This document shows, in pieces, positions 51,771 through 61,326 of a stretch of DNA of 64,000 nt. The notes below the pieces were generated by a model, which saw only the letters and a list, made by a program, of their open reading frames with translations, ran no database searches and was not told where the DNA came from. The DNA is from an uncultured Aquimarina sp. (GTDB taxonomy: Bacteria > Bacteroidota > Bacteroidia > Flavobacteriales > Flavobacteriaceae): NCBI GenBank assembly GCA_947498705.1, contig CANMLW010000001.1, forward strand, positions 124,001-188,000, given 5' to 3'. Both the position numbers and the translations under genes were made by a program. How positions within the stretch are numbered: position 1 is the stretch's first letter; each line of letters opens with the position of its first letter.

Positions 51771-52135
51771 ACCAAGTGAATTAGAAGTATAAAGATATTG
51801 ATTTGAGAATAATTATTTGATTTATTTCAAAGGTTTGTTTGATAAATGAAGGTATTACATCCTGTGTTTTATTTTTTCTAATATAAATAATAAAAAAAGG
51901 GGTTTTTTCCCCCTACAATTTTGGGGTGTAACCTCCTAAGTGAAAGCAGTTTATTTTGTAATTTAGAAGACTGTTTTACAGGCAGTTATGATGTGTTTGT
52001 TGTTGATTAGTTTTTGAACACTTTTTTCAAAAAAGCATGCAGAAATTACTCTTATAGCTAATGATGTTTGTTGATAGTCTTATGGTGAAATTTATAATCG
52101 AGCAAATCAATTAACCAATTTAAATATAAATCAAC
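51771..52135. other. divergent spacer between phytase-like and T9SS propeller genes
   Basis: No gene seen. The region contains the G4-C5-G4 element at 51899-51926. TTTTTTGAAAA-like inverted pieces lie around 52015-52035. It should contain promoters for both divergent genes, though no exact TAnnTTTG box was found. Confidence 0.5.
51899..51926. other. G4-T6-C5-N9-G4 element, two mutually exclusive hairpins
   Basis: GGGG (51899-51902), CCCCC (51909-51913) and GGGG (51923-51926) alternate. The central C run can pair with either G run. It sits about 210 bp upstream of the T9SS protein ATG and 138 bp upstream of the phytase-like gene. Confidence 0.5.
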
Positions 52136-53818
52136 ATGAAAACAATTGTATGCAGTGTAGCTCTATACTTTGTAGTGAGTATGGGCTTTTCACAGTTTCA
52201 ACATTCTTTTGGAACAGAAAAATCAGAAATGGGGCGATCTCTTGATCAGCTCCAACAGGTAGAAAAAGGATATATCATTGGGGGATATACTTCTAAGAAT
52301 TATATCGGTAGCCTCGAAGCCACGTTAGTAAAAACAGATCTTAACGGTAATCAAATTTGGTCACGAGTTTATGGAGGAGAGAATTATGAATATTTTAATT
52401 CTGTAAGACAATCTATTAATTTTACATTTAAAGATGAAGTCTCTTATGTGGCGGCAGGTATTACCCGTAGCTTTGGTTTCGGATCTGGTGATGCATATCT
52501 GGTGGGAGTAGATGTGAACGGAGCTACCGTTTTTTCTAATGTTTACGGAGGTAAAGAATATGATGTGGCTCATTGTGTGCAGAGCATCAAAGACCAAAAT
52601 GGGAAACCTGGATATATTTTTGTAGGTGAAACCAGAAGTTACTCCCAGTTTTTTCCTGGCACCAATGTATATGTGGTACAAACCGATCATTTAGGAAATT
52701 TGGTTAGATCTACAGTGATAGGAGGAGAAGGTGATCAAAGAGGAATGTGGATAGAGCAAACTAAGGATGGGGGGTATATCATAGCAGGTGCAACTACAAA
52801 TTATTGGTGTGGAGCAAGTTCAACACTTGCTAATCCTCCTACAGACATTTTTATTATTAAGTTAAAACCAGACCTAACGATAGAATGGAATCGAATTGTA
52901 GGATACCCTGGTGAGCTTACCCCTTCTCAATCCTATCGTAATATGGCAAATTGTGTGAAACAAAATAATCAGGGAAATTATGTGCTTACTGGTTATACCA
53001 ATAGTTTTGGAATCAACAACTCTTTTGATGCGTTTTTGCTGTATATGGGAGCTAATGGTAATTTTTTAGGGATGAAAACCTATGGTACAGAAAGAAGAGA
53101 GCTCGGGTATGGTCTTGAAGAAACAGTAGGGGTGTTTGGAAACCAAAATTATACTATTGTAGGACAAAACAATATCTCTAGTGCCAAGGCAATGATGTTT
53201 CAGACTGATGCTGGTGGTAGTTTGTTGTGGGCTCGTAACTATGGGAAAGATGGTGTAGAAGGTGGATTTGAAATGACAAGAGATACCTATGATAGAGGTT
53301 TTGCTTTTACTGGTTATACAACTTCTCTAGGAGCAGGAGCAACCGATATTTATTTGGTAGAAACTACCGATACCGGAAAAACAGGTACCGTATGCGAAAA
53401 GGAAATAAAACTCGAAGAAGTAAAGCATGAACCTTGTATAACCAAAAGCGCACAACAAGTTTTTGTAGATGAGTATGAAAGAATTCAGCACAAACAAATA
53501 CGAGTAGAATATAAACAGGATCGTTGTATAGGTTTTATAGGTAACGAACCCAACAAAGGATTAGGGGCTTCAGAAAATGCCATAGAGATGTTTCCAAATC
53601 CCGTTAATGATAGACTTACCATGCAATTGGGAGAATTAACAAAGGGAACTCAATTAACTATTTTTGATACTTATGGTAATATCGTTATGAAACGTATTGA
53701 CACGGGGCAAAAAGAGCATATAGAGATAGATACAAAAGATTTGAGACCAGGAATGTATATGATAAAATTAGAACAAAAGAATGGAAACGTAAAAGTTCTT
53801 AAGTTTCTTAAGAAATAA
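52136..53818 (+). CDS. secreted T9SS beta-propeller-like protein
   Basis: This 560-residue protein has a signal peptide (CSVALYFVVSMGFSQ). Six or so repeats of the type GGYIIAGATT...KTDLNGNQIWSRVYGG (blade pattern: D-hydrophobic-NG-W-x-R-x-YGG) fill residues 25-410. These repeats are seen in bacteroidete T9SS cargo and look like propeller or ASH-type modules. The C-terminal 75 residues (MFPNPVNDRLTMQLGEL to KFLKK) are a type A sorting domain. It probably binds or scaffolds at the cell surface. Monocistronic. Confidence 0.88.
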   Translation: MKTIVCSVALYFVVSMGFSQFQHSFGTEKSEMGRSLDQLQQVEKGYIIGGYTSKNYIGSLEATLVKTDLNGNQIWSRVYGGENYEYFNSVRQSINFTFKDEVSYVAAGITRSFGFGSGDAYLVGVDVNGATVFSNVYGGKEYDVAHCVQSIKDQNGKPGYIFVGETRSYSQFFPGTNVYVVQTDHLGNLVRSTVIGGEGDQRGMWIEQTKDGGYIIAGATTNYWCGASSTLANPPTDIFIIKLKPDLTIEWNRIVGYPGELTPSQSYRNMANCVKQNNQGNYVLTGYTNSFGINNSFDAFLLYMGANGNFLGMKTYGTERRELGYGLEETVGVFGNQNYTIVGQNNISSAKAMMFQTDAGGSLLWARNYGKDGVEGGFEMTRDTYDRGFAFTGYTTSLGAGATDIYLVETTDTGKTGTVCEKEIKLEEVKHEPCITKSAQQVFVDEYERIQHKQIRVEYKQDRCIGFIGNEPNKGLGASENAIEMFPNPVNDRLTMQLGELTKGTQLTIFDTYGNIVMKRIDTGQKEHIEIDTKDLRPGMYMIKLEQKNGNVKVLKFLKK

Positions 53819-53842
53819 TGAAGTATCTTTTTTTCTTTAAAG

Positions 53843-53877
53843 AAGGGTTATTTTAATATAATATTAAGATAGCCCTT
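53843..53877. terminator. hairpin between convergent T9SS propeller gene and rsmE
   Basis: AAGGGTTAT (53843-53851) pairs with ATAGCCCTT (53869-53877), one wobble. It touches the rsmE stop codon. Confidence 0.5.
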
Positions 53878-54581
53878 TATTGATTTATAAGGGCTACAGT
53901 GTGAGCCGCAACAATAGCCGCGGTTTCAGTACGCAACCTGGTTTCGCCCAAAGTAACAGGAGCGTAGCCTGATGCCAATGCTAATTCAATTTCTTTTGTA
54001 GAAAAATCTCCTTCTGGACCAATCATAATAACGATATCAGATTGTGGAGAGAGGGTGTCTTTTAACGATTGCTTCTTGGTCTCTTCGCAATGCGCAATAA
54101 ACAATTGTCCTTCATTTTTCTGAGCCACAAAATCATTATAAGAAATAGCAGGATGTAATTTGGGTAAATAATTTTGTAACGATTGCTTCATGGCACTTTG
54201 TAATATCCGTTCAAAACGTTCTGTCTTGATGATTTTTCTTTCACTATGATCACAAATTATAGGAGTGATTTCATCAATACCAATTTCGGTGGCCTTTTCT
54301 AAAAACCATTCATAGCGATCGTTCATTTTGGTAGGGGCTACTGCAAGGTGTAATCTATACGGTTTGGGTGATTGTTTTTTACAAGAAGTTACAGAAGCAA
54401 TGCAAACCGTAGGACTAGAAAAAGTGATTTTGGCAACAAACGAATTTCCCTGACCATTGGTAATATGTAATAAATCACCCTCTTTTTTTCTTAACACCTT
54501 ACTAATGTGTTTACTCTCTTCTCTAGAGAATTTTATTTCGGTATTTGATTCAGTAAGATTCGAATTATAAAATAGTTGCAT
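53877..54581 (-). CDS. rsmE: 16S rRNA (uracil1498-N3)-methyltransferase RsmE
   Basis: This 234-residue SPOUT enzyme methylates U1498 of 16S rRNA using SAM. An N-terminal PUA-like part (SREESKHISKVLRKKEGDLL) is followed by the knotted domain: CDHSERK, RFERILQSAMKQSLQNYLPKL, the SAM loop VIMIGPEGDFSTKEIELA and the C-terminal TLGETRLRTETAAIVA. Length is normal. It lies 57 bp downstream of tsaD on the same strand and is probably co-transcribed with it. Confidence 0.96.
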   Translation of the reverse strand: MQLFYNSNLTESNTEIKFSREESKHISKVLRKKEGDLLHITNGQGNSFVAKITFSSPTVCIASVTSCKKQSPKPYRLHLAVAPTKMNDRYEWFLEKATEIGIDEITPIICDHSERKIIKTERFERILQSAMKQSLQNYLPKLHPAISYNDFVAQKNEGQLFIAHCEETKKQSLKDTLSPQSDIVIMIGPEGDFSTKEIELALASGYAPVTLGETRLRTETAAIVAAHTVALINQ

Positions 54582-54638
54582 TTTCTATGACTGTTTCAGC
54601 AATGATAAAGTTCTACTATAGATTGTTTGATATAAAGG

Positions 54639-55661
54639 TTAAATTTTCATTCGGGCTGTTGCCACAACGCTCATATCGGTAAACTCCTTTTTAAGATATT
54701 TTAGATACCCTACAATTCCAATCATTGCCGCATTATCTGTAGTGTATTCAAATTTTGGAATAAAGGTTTTCCAACCATATTTTTGTTCTCCATCTTTTAA
54801 AGCTTGTCTGATACCAGAGTTAGCAGAAACGCCACCTCCGATGGCAATACTTTTGATACCTGTTTGTTTTGAAGCTTTTTTTAGCTTGTCTATTAAAATA
54901 TTGATGATAGTATATTGCAAGGATGCGCAGATATCATTTAGGTTATTTTTTACAAAATCGGGATCTTCTTTGGTCATTTTTTGAGTGAAATAAAGGACAG
55001 AAGTTTTAAGACCACTAAAACTAAAATTTAAATCACCTACTTTGGGTTTAGGAAACGCAAATGCTTTAGGATTGCCTAATTGTGCATATTTATCTATCAA
55101 AGGCCCTCCTGGATATGGTAAGCCAAAGATTTTTGCACTTTTGTCAAAAGCCTCTCCAACAGCATCATCAATGGTTTCACCAATGACCTTCATATCAAAA
55201 TAATCATTTACCTGTACAATTTGTGTATGCCCACCACTAATGGTTAATGCCAGAAAAGGAAATTTTGGTTTGTCATATCCTTCTTCCTCAATAAAATGAG
55301 CAAGAATATGAGCTTGCATATGATTTACATCAATTAATGGGATGTCTAAACCAAGAGCTAATGACTTTGCAAAAGAAGTTCCTACCAATAATGATCCCAT
55401 TAATCCAGGACCTCTTGTAAAAGCAATTGCGCTTAGATCGTCTTTAGTAATTTTTGCTTGTTTAATGGCTTGATCGATAACAGGAACAATATTTTGTTGG
55501 TGTGCTCTCGAAGCAAGCTCAGGAACTACTCCACCATACAATTCATGTATTTTTTGTGATGCGATAACATTAGATAGAACATTACCGTTACATAATATGG
55601 CAGCAGAGGTATCATCACAAGAAGATTCAATACCAAGAATGTATGTTTTTTGTTTGTCCAT
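54639..55661 (-). CDS. tsaD: tRNA N6-adenosine threonylcarbamoyltransferase TsaD
   Basis: TsaD transfers the threonylcarbamoyl group to A37 of ANN-decoding tRNAs, together with TsaB and TsaE. The 340-residue protein has ILGIESSCDDTSAAIL at the start, the iron-binding NHMQAHILAHF (His-x3-His), LTISGGHTQIV, a GEAFDKSAK motif and YTTDNAAMIG at the C-terminus. Size and motifs are typical. It is first in an operon with rsmE, and its 5' end overlaps the start of tamB on the opposite strand. Confidence 0.97.
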   Translation of the reverse strand: MDKQKTYILGIESSCDDTSAAILCNGNVLSNVIASQKIHELYGGVVPELASRAHQQNIVPVIDQAIKQAKITKDDLSAIAFTRGPGLMGSLLVGTSFAKSLALGLDIPLIDVNHMQAHILAHFIEEEGYDKPKFPFLALTISGGHTQIVQVNDYFDMKVIGETIDDAVGEAFDKSAKIFGLPYPGGPLIDKYAQLGNPKAFAFPKPKVGDLNFSFSGLKTSVLYFTQKMTKEDPDFVKNNLNDICASLQYTIINILIDKLKKASKQTGIKSIAIGGGVSANSGIRQALKDGEQKYGWKTFIPKFEYTTDNAAMIGIVGYLKYLKKEFTDMSVVATARMKI

Positions 55662-58600
55662 TATGAGGAAAAGGGCATAGAAATTGTTAATATTGTCAAC
55701 AAAGTTAAAACAATAAAGCGTATCAGGAAACTTTGGAAAATATTGTTAAGAACATTTCTTGTTCTTATATCATTATTTCTTCTAATAATGGTATTGTTTT
55801 CTATTCCTTCTGTTCAAACTTTTTTTGGTAAAAAAGCTACAAATTATCTAAATAAAACATACGATGTAGGAATCGATATTGAACGAATTGGGTTGACCTA
55901 TACCGGAAATGTGGATTTACAAAATGTTTTTATAAAAGATCACCATCAGGATACCTTACTATATGCAAATGGTATCGAGACCTCTATTCTCAATATTGGT
56001 GAAATATCTAAAGGAAGACCTCAATTAGGAAAAGTCTATATAGAAGACCTGACCTTTAATATGAAAATTTATAAAGATGAGAATAGCGATAATTTAATGA
56101 CTTTTATTCGCAAGTTTGATTCTCAAAAAAAACCTTCTGGAAAAAAGTTTGTTTTGACTACAGAAAATATTTCTATCGTAAAAGGAAGGTATCGCTTTAC
56201 TAATGAAAACTTAAACAATCCTAAAGCAGTCGATTATTATAATATTGACTTGGATGCAGAAAGTCTGGTGGTAGATGGAGACGATATTTATATCAATATT
56301 GACGCATTATCTTTTGACGATTTTAGAGGATTGAAAGTATCAAAATTACAAACATGTTTTTCTATGACTCCTAAAGAAATGAATTTTCAGGAGTTGATTA
56401 TTCAAACTAAAGATTCTGATATAAAAGGAGAAATTTTGTTTTCTTATGAAGAGGATGGGCTGAATAATTTTGAAAATGAGGTGTTCATTAATGCAGATTT
56501 TGATAAAGCAACTATAGCGACAAATGATTTAATTCCTTTTTATAAAGAATTTGGAAAAAACCATAAGTTTTATATGCAAAACACTTTGGTAAAGGGAACT
56601 TTGAATGATTTTGAAGTACTACATGCAAATATTTCTGGGCTAGACAGGTCTTTTGTAAAAGGAAATATGAGAATTAAAAATGCCGTTAGTAATGCTACAA
56701 AATTCGAATTGGAAGGAGATTTTGAAAACTTAACGAGTAATTATTATGATCTTATCAATTTGTTACCTAATGTTTTAGGGACATCTCTGCCAATAGAGTT
56801 ACAACGGTTTGGTAATGTTAGAGCAAAAGGAAATGCCATGGTAAATACAAAATCTGTAGACATGGATATGACTCTGTTTTCTCAACTGGGAAAAGTCAAT
56901 GCATTTGTATTGTTAGAAAATCTAAATGATATTAAGAAAGCAACTTATAATGGAAATATTATTTCTCAAAATTTTCACCTTGGTAGGTTGTTAAACAGAG
57001 AATCATTAGGGACTTCTACCTTCGATATTCATGTAGACGGGAGCGGGTTTACACTAGGTAGTTTAAATACTAAAATAGAAGGAGATATTAGCAAGCTAGA
57101 ATTTAATGATTACATCTATAAAGATTTAAAAGCAATTGGAAATCTTAAGAATAGAGTATTTGATGGAAATCTAACTTCTAATGATCAAAATGTTCAGTTT
57201 ACCTTTAATGGGGTAGCAGATTTGTCTCAAAAAATACATAACTATGATTTTGAAGCAAATGTAGATCATATCGATCTTAACGAGTTAAATATATTTACAA
57301 GAGATAGTATTTCTATTTTTAATGGTGATGTGTACATGAAAATAAAAGGTACAAATCTAAATGATGCCTTTGGAACAATTTCTTTTACCAAAACTTCCTA
57401 TACAAACCAAAATACAGAATTCTATTTTGAAGATTTTGATATAACCTCTAGTTTTAATGAAGATAATGTAAGGACAATTATTGTAAATAGCGCAGATATT
57501 GTAGAAGGTAATATAAAGGGCGTATTTAGGTTTGAAAATGTATATGATTTGTTTAGAAACTCTATAGGAAGTTTATATACTAATTTTGAAGCTACAGAAA
57601 TTACCGATGATGAATTTGTAGAATTCAATTTCAATATTTATAACAAAATTGTAGACGTTTTTTTACCCGAGATTCAATTTGCACCCAATACAATAATAAG
57701 AGGAAAAGTAGAAAGTAACGAGTCAGAATTTAAACTTACCTTTAAATCACCTTCGATTAATGCATATGATAACTTGATGGAAAATGTTGATATACAGGTA
57801 GATAATAAAAACCCGTTATTTAACACGTATATAGCCATAGATAGTATCAAATCAAAATATTATAATGCATCAGAGTTTAGTTTAATTAATGTAACCCTAA
57901 AAGATACATTATTTATGCACTCAGAGTTTAAAGGAGGAAACAATAACGAAGATAATTTCAATCTAGAATTTTACCATACAATTAACGAGGATAATAATTC
58001 TGTAGTTGGAATAAAGAAATCAGATTTCACCTATAAAGGTAATACCTGGTTTGCAAATAAAGAAAAAAGTAAATTTAATAATAAGATCATCTTTGATAAT
58101 GATTTTAAAAATATTGATATACAGTCTATAATTTTTACCTATCTGGATGAAGAAATTAAACTGAAAGGAACGACTGAAGGAAAAGATTATAAAAATCTAA
58201 AAGCGACTTTTAAAAATGTTGACCTAAATAAAATAACTCCCAGAATTGATAGCCTTAACTTTATGGGCAGAGTTGATGGAGAATTATCCCTACTTCAGGA
58301 AAAAGGAAACTATTTCCCAAGTTCTAATATAAAAGTAAAAGACTTAAGTATTAACCAAACCCCAATGGGAGAGCTTTTATTAAAAGTTACAGGAAATCAA
58401 GATCTTACAGAGTATTTGGTTGACACCAAATTAGTTGATTATAGTAATAAAAAAACATTAGCTGCTTTAGGAATAATTAATGTCTCTAAGGATAAACCCT
58501 TTGTAAATATAGATGTTGATTTAAACGAATTAAATATCTCAGAGTTTAGTGCATTAGGAGGAGATATTATTACAAATATTCGCGGTTTTGTTTCTGGCGA

Positions 58601-60185
58601 GGCTAAGATAAGTGGAAGCTATAAAAGCCCATCAATCGATGGAGTGTTAAACCTTGATAAAGCAGGGCTAATGGTTCCATATTTAAATGTTGATCTTGGT
58701 TTTGAAGATAACTCGAGAGTAATTCTGAATAAGCAACGTTTCAATTTTGATGATATTAATATCAAAGACTCAAAATATAATACCAAAGGTGTTTTGGGAG
58801 GGTATATAGCTCATAAAAATTTCTCTAAATGGGAGTTTGGACTTGAATTATTAGCAGACGAACGATTGTTGGTGTTAGATACCGAAGAGGATGAAGAGTC
58901 TTTATACTACGGGACCGGGTTTATTAGTGGTCAAGCATGGATCACTGGTCCTACAGACGAGTTGTTTATAAAAGTAGAGGCAACCACCGAAGAAGGAACT
59001 ACTTTTAAAATCCCATTAAACGATACAGAGTCAATAGGTGATAATACGTATATTCATTTTTTAAGTCCAGATGAAAAAAGAGCAAGGTTAGAAGGGAAAG
59101 AAGTTATTTTGGAAGATGTAAAAGGATTGGAACTTAATTTTGATTTGGATGTAAATAATAATGCAGAAGTAGAAATAGTAGTAGATAAAGAAACGGGAAG
59201 TTCTTTAAAGGGTAGAGGGGCAGGAACCTTACTTATCGAAATCAATACCAATGGTAAATTTAATATGTGGGGGGATTTTGTGGCATATGAAGGAACTTAT
59301 AATTTTCGATATGGAGCATTTGTAGAAAAGTTATTTACGGTACGTGATGGTGGTACTATTAACTGGGATGGTAGCCCAACAAGAGCAGTTTTAGACCTTA
59401 GTGCAGTATACAAAACAGAAGCGAATCCTGCGATACTTTTAGAGAACTCTTCTATCAATAGAAAAATACCCGTAGAAGTTGTGGTAGATTTACAAGGAGA
59501 GTTAATACAACCCGATGTTAATTTTAATATCGAATTTCCTAACCTTAGCTCTGTTATAAAAAGTGAACTGGATTATAAGCTAAGTGATCAGTCAAATAAA
59601 GAATTACAAGCATTATCTCTGGTGTCATCTGGGCAATTCTATAATGGTACTTTTGATGCAAATACGTTTACCGGTAGTTTGGTAGCCGAAAGAGCATCAA
59701 GTATTTTTAATAATGTTTTTTCTGATGAGGATGATAAGTTTCAGGTAGGCTTAAATTATGTTCAGGGAGTAAAAAGTTTGGATCAAGAAGATGCAGATCA
59801 ATTTGGGTTAACGTTTGCCACCCAAATTAGTAATAGGATTTTAATTAATGGTAAAGTTGGGGTTCCCGTAGGTGGCGTTAATGAATCTACAGTAGTAGGT
59901 GATGTTGAAATTCAATACCTATTTAATGAAGATGGATCTTTACGAGGAAAGATTTTTAATCGAGAAAGTGATATTCAGTTCGTAGGAGCAGGAAGTCAGG
60001 GGTATGAACAGGGTGTTGGGCTTTCATACTCGGTGGATTTTGATAATTTCAAAGAATTATGGGTTAAGATATTTAAGAATAAAAAAGTAAAGGATTCTAT
60101 TGTAAAACCAAAGGATACAACAAAAATTGAAACCCCAAATTTTATTAACTTTACAGACAAGAATAAAATACCTGATCCAGAATAA
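55650..60185 (+). CDS. tamB: TamB-family translocation and assembly module protein
   Basis: This 1511-residue protein has an N-terminal membrane anchor (LLRTFLVLISLFLLIMVLF, about residues 32-50) preceded by a basic segment. A very long repetitive beta-taco/AsmA-like region follows to the C-terminal DUF490 (TamB) domain, about 1150-1480, with GKFNMWGDFVAYEGTYNF and RILINGKVGVPVGG. TamB spans the periplasm and helps move lipids or outer-membrane proteins. The frame has no ATG before the anchor: the only start-like codon is TTG 55650, inside the first codons of tsaD on the other strand. An ATG at 55663 is out of frame. The true start is uncertain. Confidence 0.92.
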   Translation: MFVHYEEKGIEIVNIVNKVKTIKRIRKLWKILLRTFLVLISLFLLIMVLFSIPSVQTFFGKKATNYLNKTYDVGIDIERIGLTYTGNVDLQNVFIKDHHQDTLLYANGIETSILNIGEISKGRPQLGKVYIEDLTFNMKIYKDENSDNLMTFIRKFDSQKKPSGKKFVLTTENISIVKGRYRFTNENLNNPKAVDYYNIDLDAESLVVDGDDIYINIDALSFDDFRGLKVSKLQTCFSMTPKEMNFQELIIQTKDSDIKGEILFSYEEDGLNNFENEVFINADFDKATIATNDLIPFYKEFGKNHKFYMQNTLVKGTLNDFEVLHANISGLDRSFVKGNMRIKNAVSNATKFELEGDFENLTSNYYDLINLLPNVLGTSLPIELQRFGNVRAKGNAMVNTKSVDMDMTLFSQLGKVNAFVLLENLNDIKKATYNGNIISQNFHLGRLLNRESLGTSTFDIHVDGSGFTLGSLNTKIEGDISKLEFNDYIYKDLKAIGNLKNRVFDGNLTSNDQNVQFTFNGVADLSQKIHNYDFEANVDHIDLNELNIFTRDSISIFNGDVYMKIKGTNLNDAFGTISFTKTSYTNQNTEFYFEDFDITSSFNEDNVRTIIVNSADIVEGNIKGVFRFENVYDLFRNSIGSLYTNFEATEITDDEFVEFNFNIYNKIVDVFLPEIQFAPNTIIRGKVESNESEFKLTFKSPSINAYDNLMENVDIQVDNKNPLFNTYIAIDSIKSKYYNASEFSLINVTLKDTLFMHSEFKGGNNNEDNFNLEFYHTINEDNNSVVGIKKSDFTYKGNTWFANKEKSKFNNKIIFDNDFKNIDIQSIIFTYLDEEIKLKGTTEGKDYKNLKATFKNVDLNKITPRIDSLNFMGRVDGELSLLQEKGNYFPSSNIKVKDLSINQTPMGELLLKVTGNQDLTEYLVDTKLVDYSNKKTLAALGIINVSKDKPFVNIDVDLNELNISEFSALGGDIITNIRGFVSGEAKISGSYKSPSIDGVLNLDKAGLMVPYLNVDLGFEDNSRVILNKQRFNFDDINIKDSKYNTKGVLGGYIAHKNFSKWEFGLELLADERLLVLDTEEDEESLYYGTGFISGQAWITGPTDELFIKVEATTEEGTTFKIPLNDTESIGDNTYIHFLSPDEKRARLEGKEVILEDVKGLELNFDLDVNNNAEVEIVVDKETGSSLKGRGAGTLLIEINTNGKFNMWGDFVAYEGTYNFRYGAFVEKLFTVRDGGTINWDGSPTRAVLDLSAVYKTEANPAILLENSSINRKIPVEVVVDLQGELIQPDVNFNIEFPNLSSVIKSELDYKLSDQSNKELQALSLVSSGQFYNGTFDANTFTGSLVAERASSIFNNVFSDEDDKFQVGLNYVQGVKSLDQEDADQFGLTFATQISNRILINGKVGVPVGGVNESTVVGDVEIQYLFNEDGSLRGKIFNRESDIQFVGAGSQGYEQGVGLSYSVDFDNFKELWVKIFKNKKVKDSIVKPKDTTKIETPNFINFTDKNKIPDPE

Positions 60186-60200
60186 TTAGTATAAAAAATA

Positions 60201-60235
60201 AAAGATCACTTTCCGGCTTTTGCCGGAATCTTTTT
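60201..60235 (+). terminator. terminator of tamB
   Basis: TTCCGGC (60211-60217) pairs with GCCGGAA (60222-60228), extended by AAAGAT (60201-60206) with ATCTTT, then T residues to 60235. Confidence 0.85.
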
Positions 60236-60277
60236 GCAAATAAAAAAAGATCTTAATTGGTGAACAAAATATAACAT

Positions 60278-61264
60278 ATGGCAAGAGAAATCAAAACTAT
60301 TGGTGTCATGACATCGGGAGGAGATGCTCCGGGAATGAATGCTGCAATACGTGCAGTGGTAAGAGCTTGTGCTTATTACAATGTAAAATGTATAGGCTTT
60401 TATCGAGGATATCAAGGAATGATAGAAGGAGATTATTGTGTGATGAATGCCAGAAGTGTTAGAAATATTATTAGTAGTGGAGGTACCATATTAAAATCAG
60501 CCAGATCAAAAGAGTTCAAAACAATAGAAGGTAGAAAAAAAGCCGCAGAAAATCTTAAAGAAATTGGGGTGGATGCAATGGTACTAATAGGAGGTGATGG
60601 TACATTTACAGGAGGGAAGGTGTTTAGTGAAGAATATAATATTCCGGTGATTGGTGTTCCGGGAACTATCGATAATGATATTTCGGGAACTAATTTTACA
60701 ATAGGGTATGATACTGCCTTAAATACTGTTGTAGAAGCTATTGATAAAATAAGAGATACAGCTAGCTCACATGACAGGTTGTTTTTTGTTGAGGTAATGG
60801 GTAGAGATGCTGGGTTTATAGCATTAAACAGTGGCGTAGGAGCAGGAGCAGAGGAGATTTTAATTCCAGAAGAAGATCTTGGTTTGGATCGTTTACTAGA
60901 ATCATTAAAACGTAGCAAACGTTCTGGTAAATCGTCAAGTATTGTGGTCGTAAGCGAAGGTGATAAAATAGGAAAAAATGTATACGAATTGGCAGATTAT
61001 GTAACCGATAATTTACCAAATTATGATGTAAGAGTAACCGTATTAGGACATATGCAACGAGGGGGATCTCCCACCTGTTTTGATAGAACTTTAGCAAGTA
61101 GACTTTGCGTTAAGGCTGTAGAATTATTACTTGATGGTGAAAAAAATGTAATGGTGGGTATAATGAATAATGAAATTTCTGTGTCTAGTTTTGAAGAAGG
61201 GTTAAAAGGAAGTCGCCAGATAAACAAAGAATTGTTACGTATTTCTGACATTTTATCTACTTAA
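60278..61264 (+). CDS. pfkA: ATP-dependent 6-phosphofructokinase
   Basis: This 328-residue enzyme phosphorylates fructose 6-phosphate in glycolysis. The nucleotide-binding start IGVMTSGGDAPGMNAAIRA, GGDGT at 105-109 and PGTIDND at 128-134 (catalytic Asp132) are the ATP-type variants, not the GGDD/PKTIDND of PPi-dependent enzymes. Substrate contacts are MGRDAGFIAL and HMQRGGSP. The start MAREIK at 60278 gives normal length. It lies between tamB and a convergent antiporter gene. Its stop codon sits in an 18-bp palindrome. Confidence 0.97.
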   Translation: MAREIKTIGVMTSGGDAPGMNAAIRAVVRACAYYNVKCIGFYRGYQGMIEGDYCVMNARSVRNIISSGGTILKSARSKEFKTIEGRKKAAENLKEIGVDAMVLIGGDGTFTGGKVFSEEYNIPVIGVPGTIDNDISGTNFTIGYDTALNTVVEAIDKIRDTASSHDRLFFVEVMGRDAGFIALNSGVGAGAEEILIPEEDLGLDRLLESLKRSKRSGKSSSIVVVSEGDKIGKNVYELADYVTDNLPNYDVRVTVLGHMQRGGSPTCFDRTLASRLCVKAVELLLDGEKNVMVGIMNNEISVSSFEEGLKGSRQINKELLRISDILST

Positions 61265-61276
61265 ACATGTTTAAGT
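61259..61276. repeat. 18-bp perfect palindrome over the pfkA stop codon
   Basis: ACTTAAACATGTTTAAGT is its own reverse complement and includes the TAA of pfkA. It may act as a T-poor hairpin terminator or as a protein-binding site between the convergent genes. Confidence 0.5.
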
Positions 61277-61326
61277 CAAATACATTAAAATTAACTCTTT
61301 TGTGTTAGAAATATTTTTAACACCTT

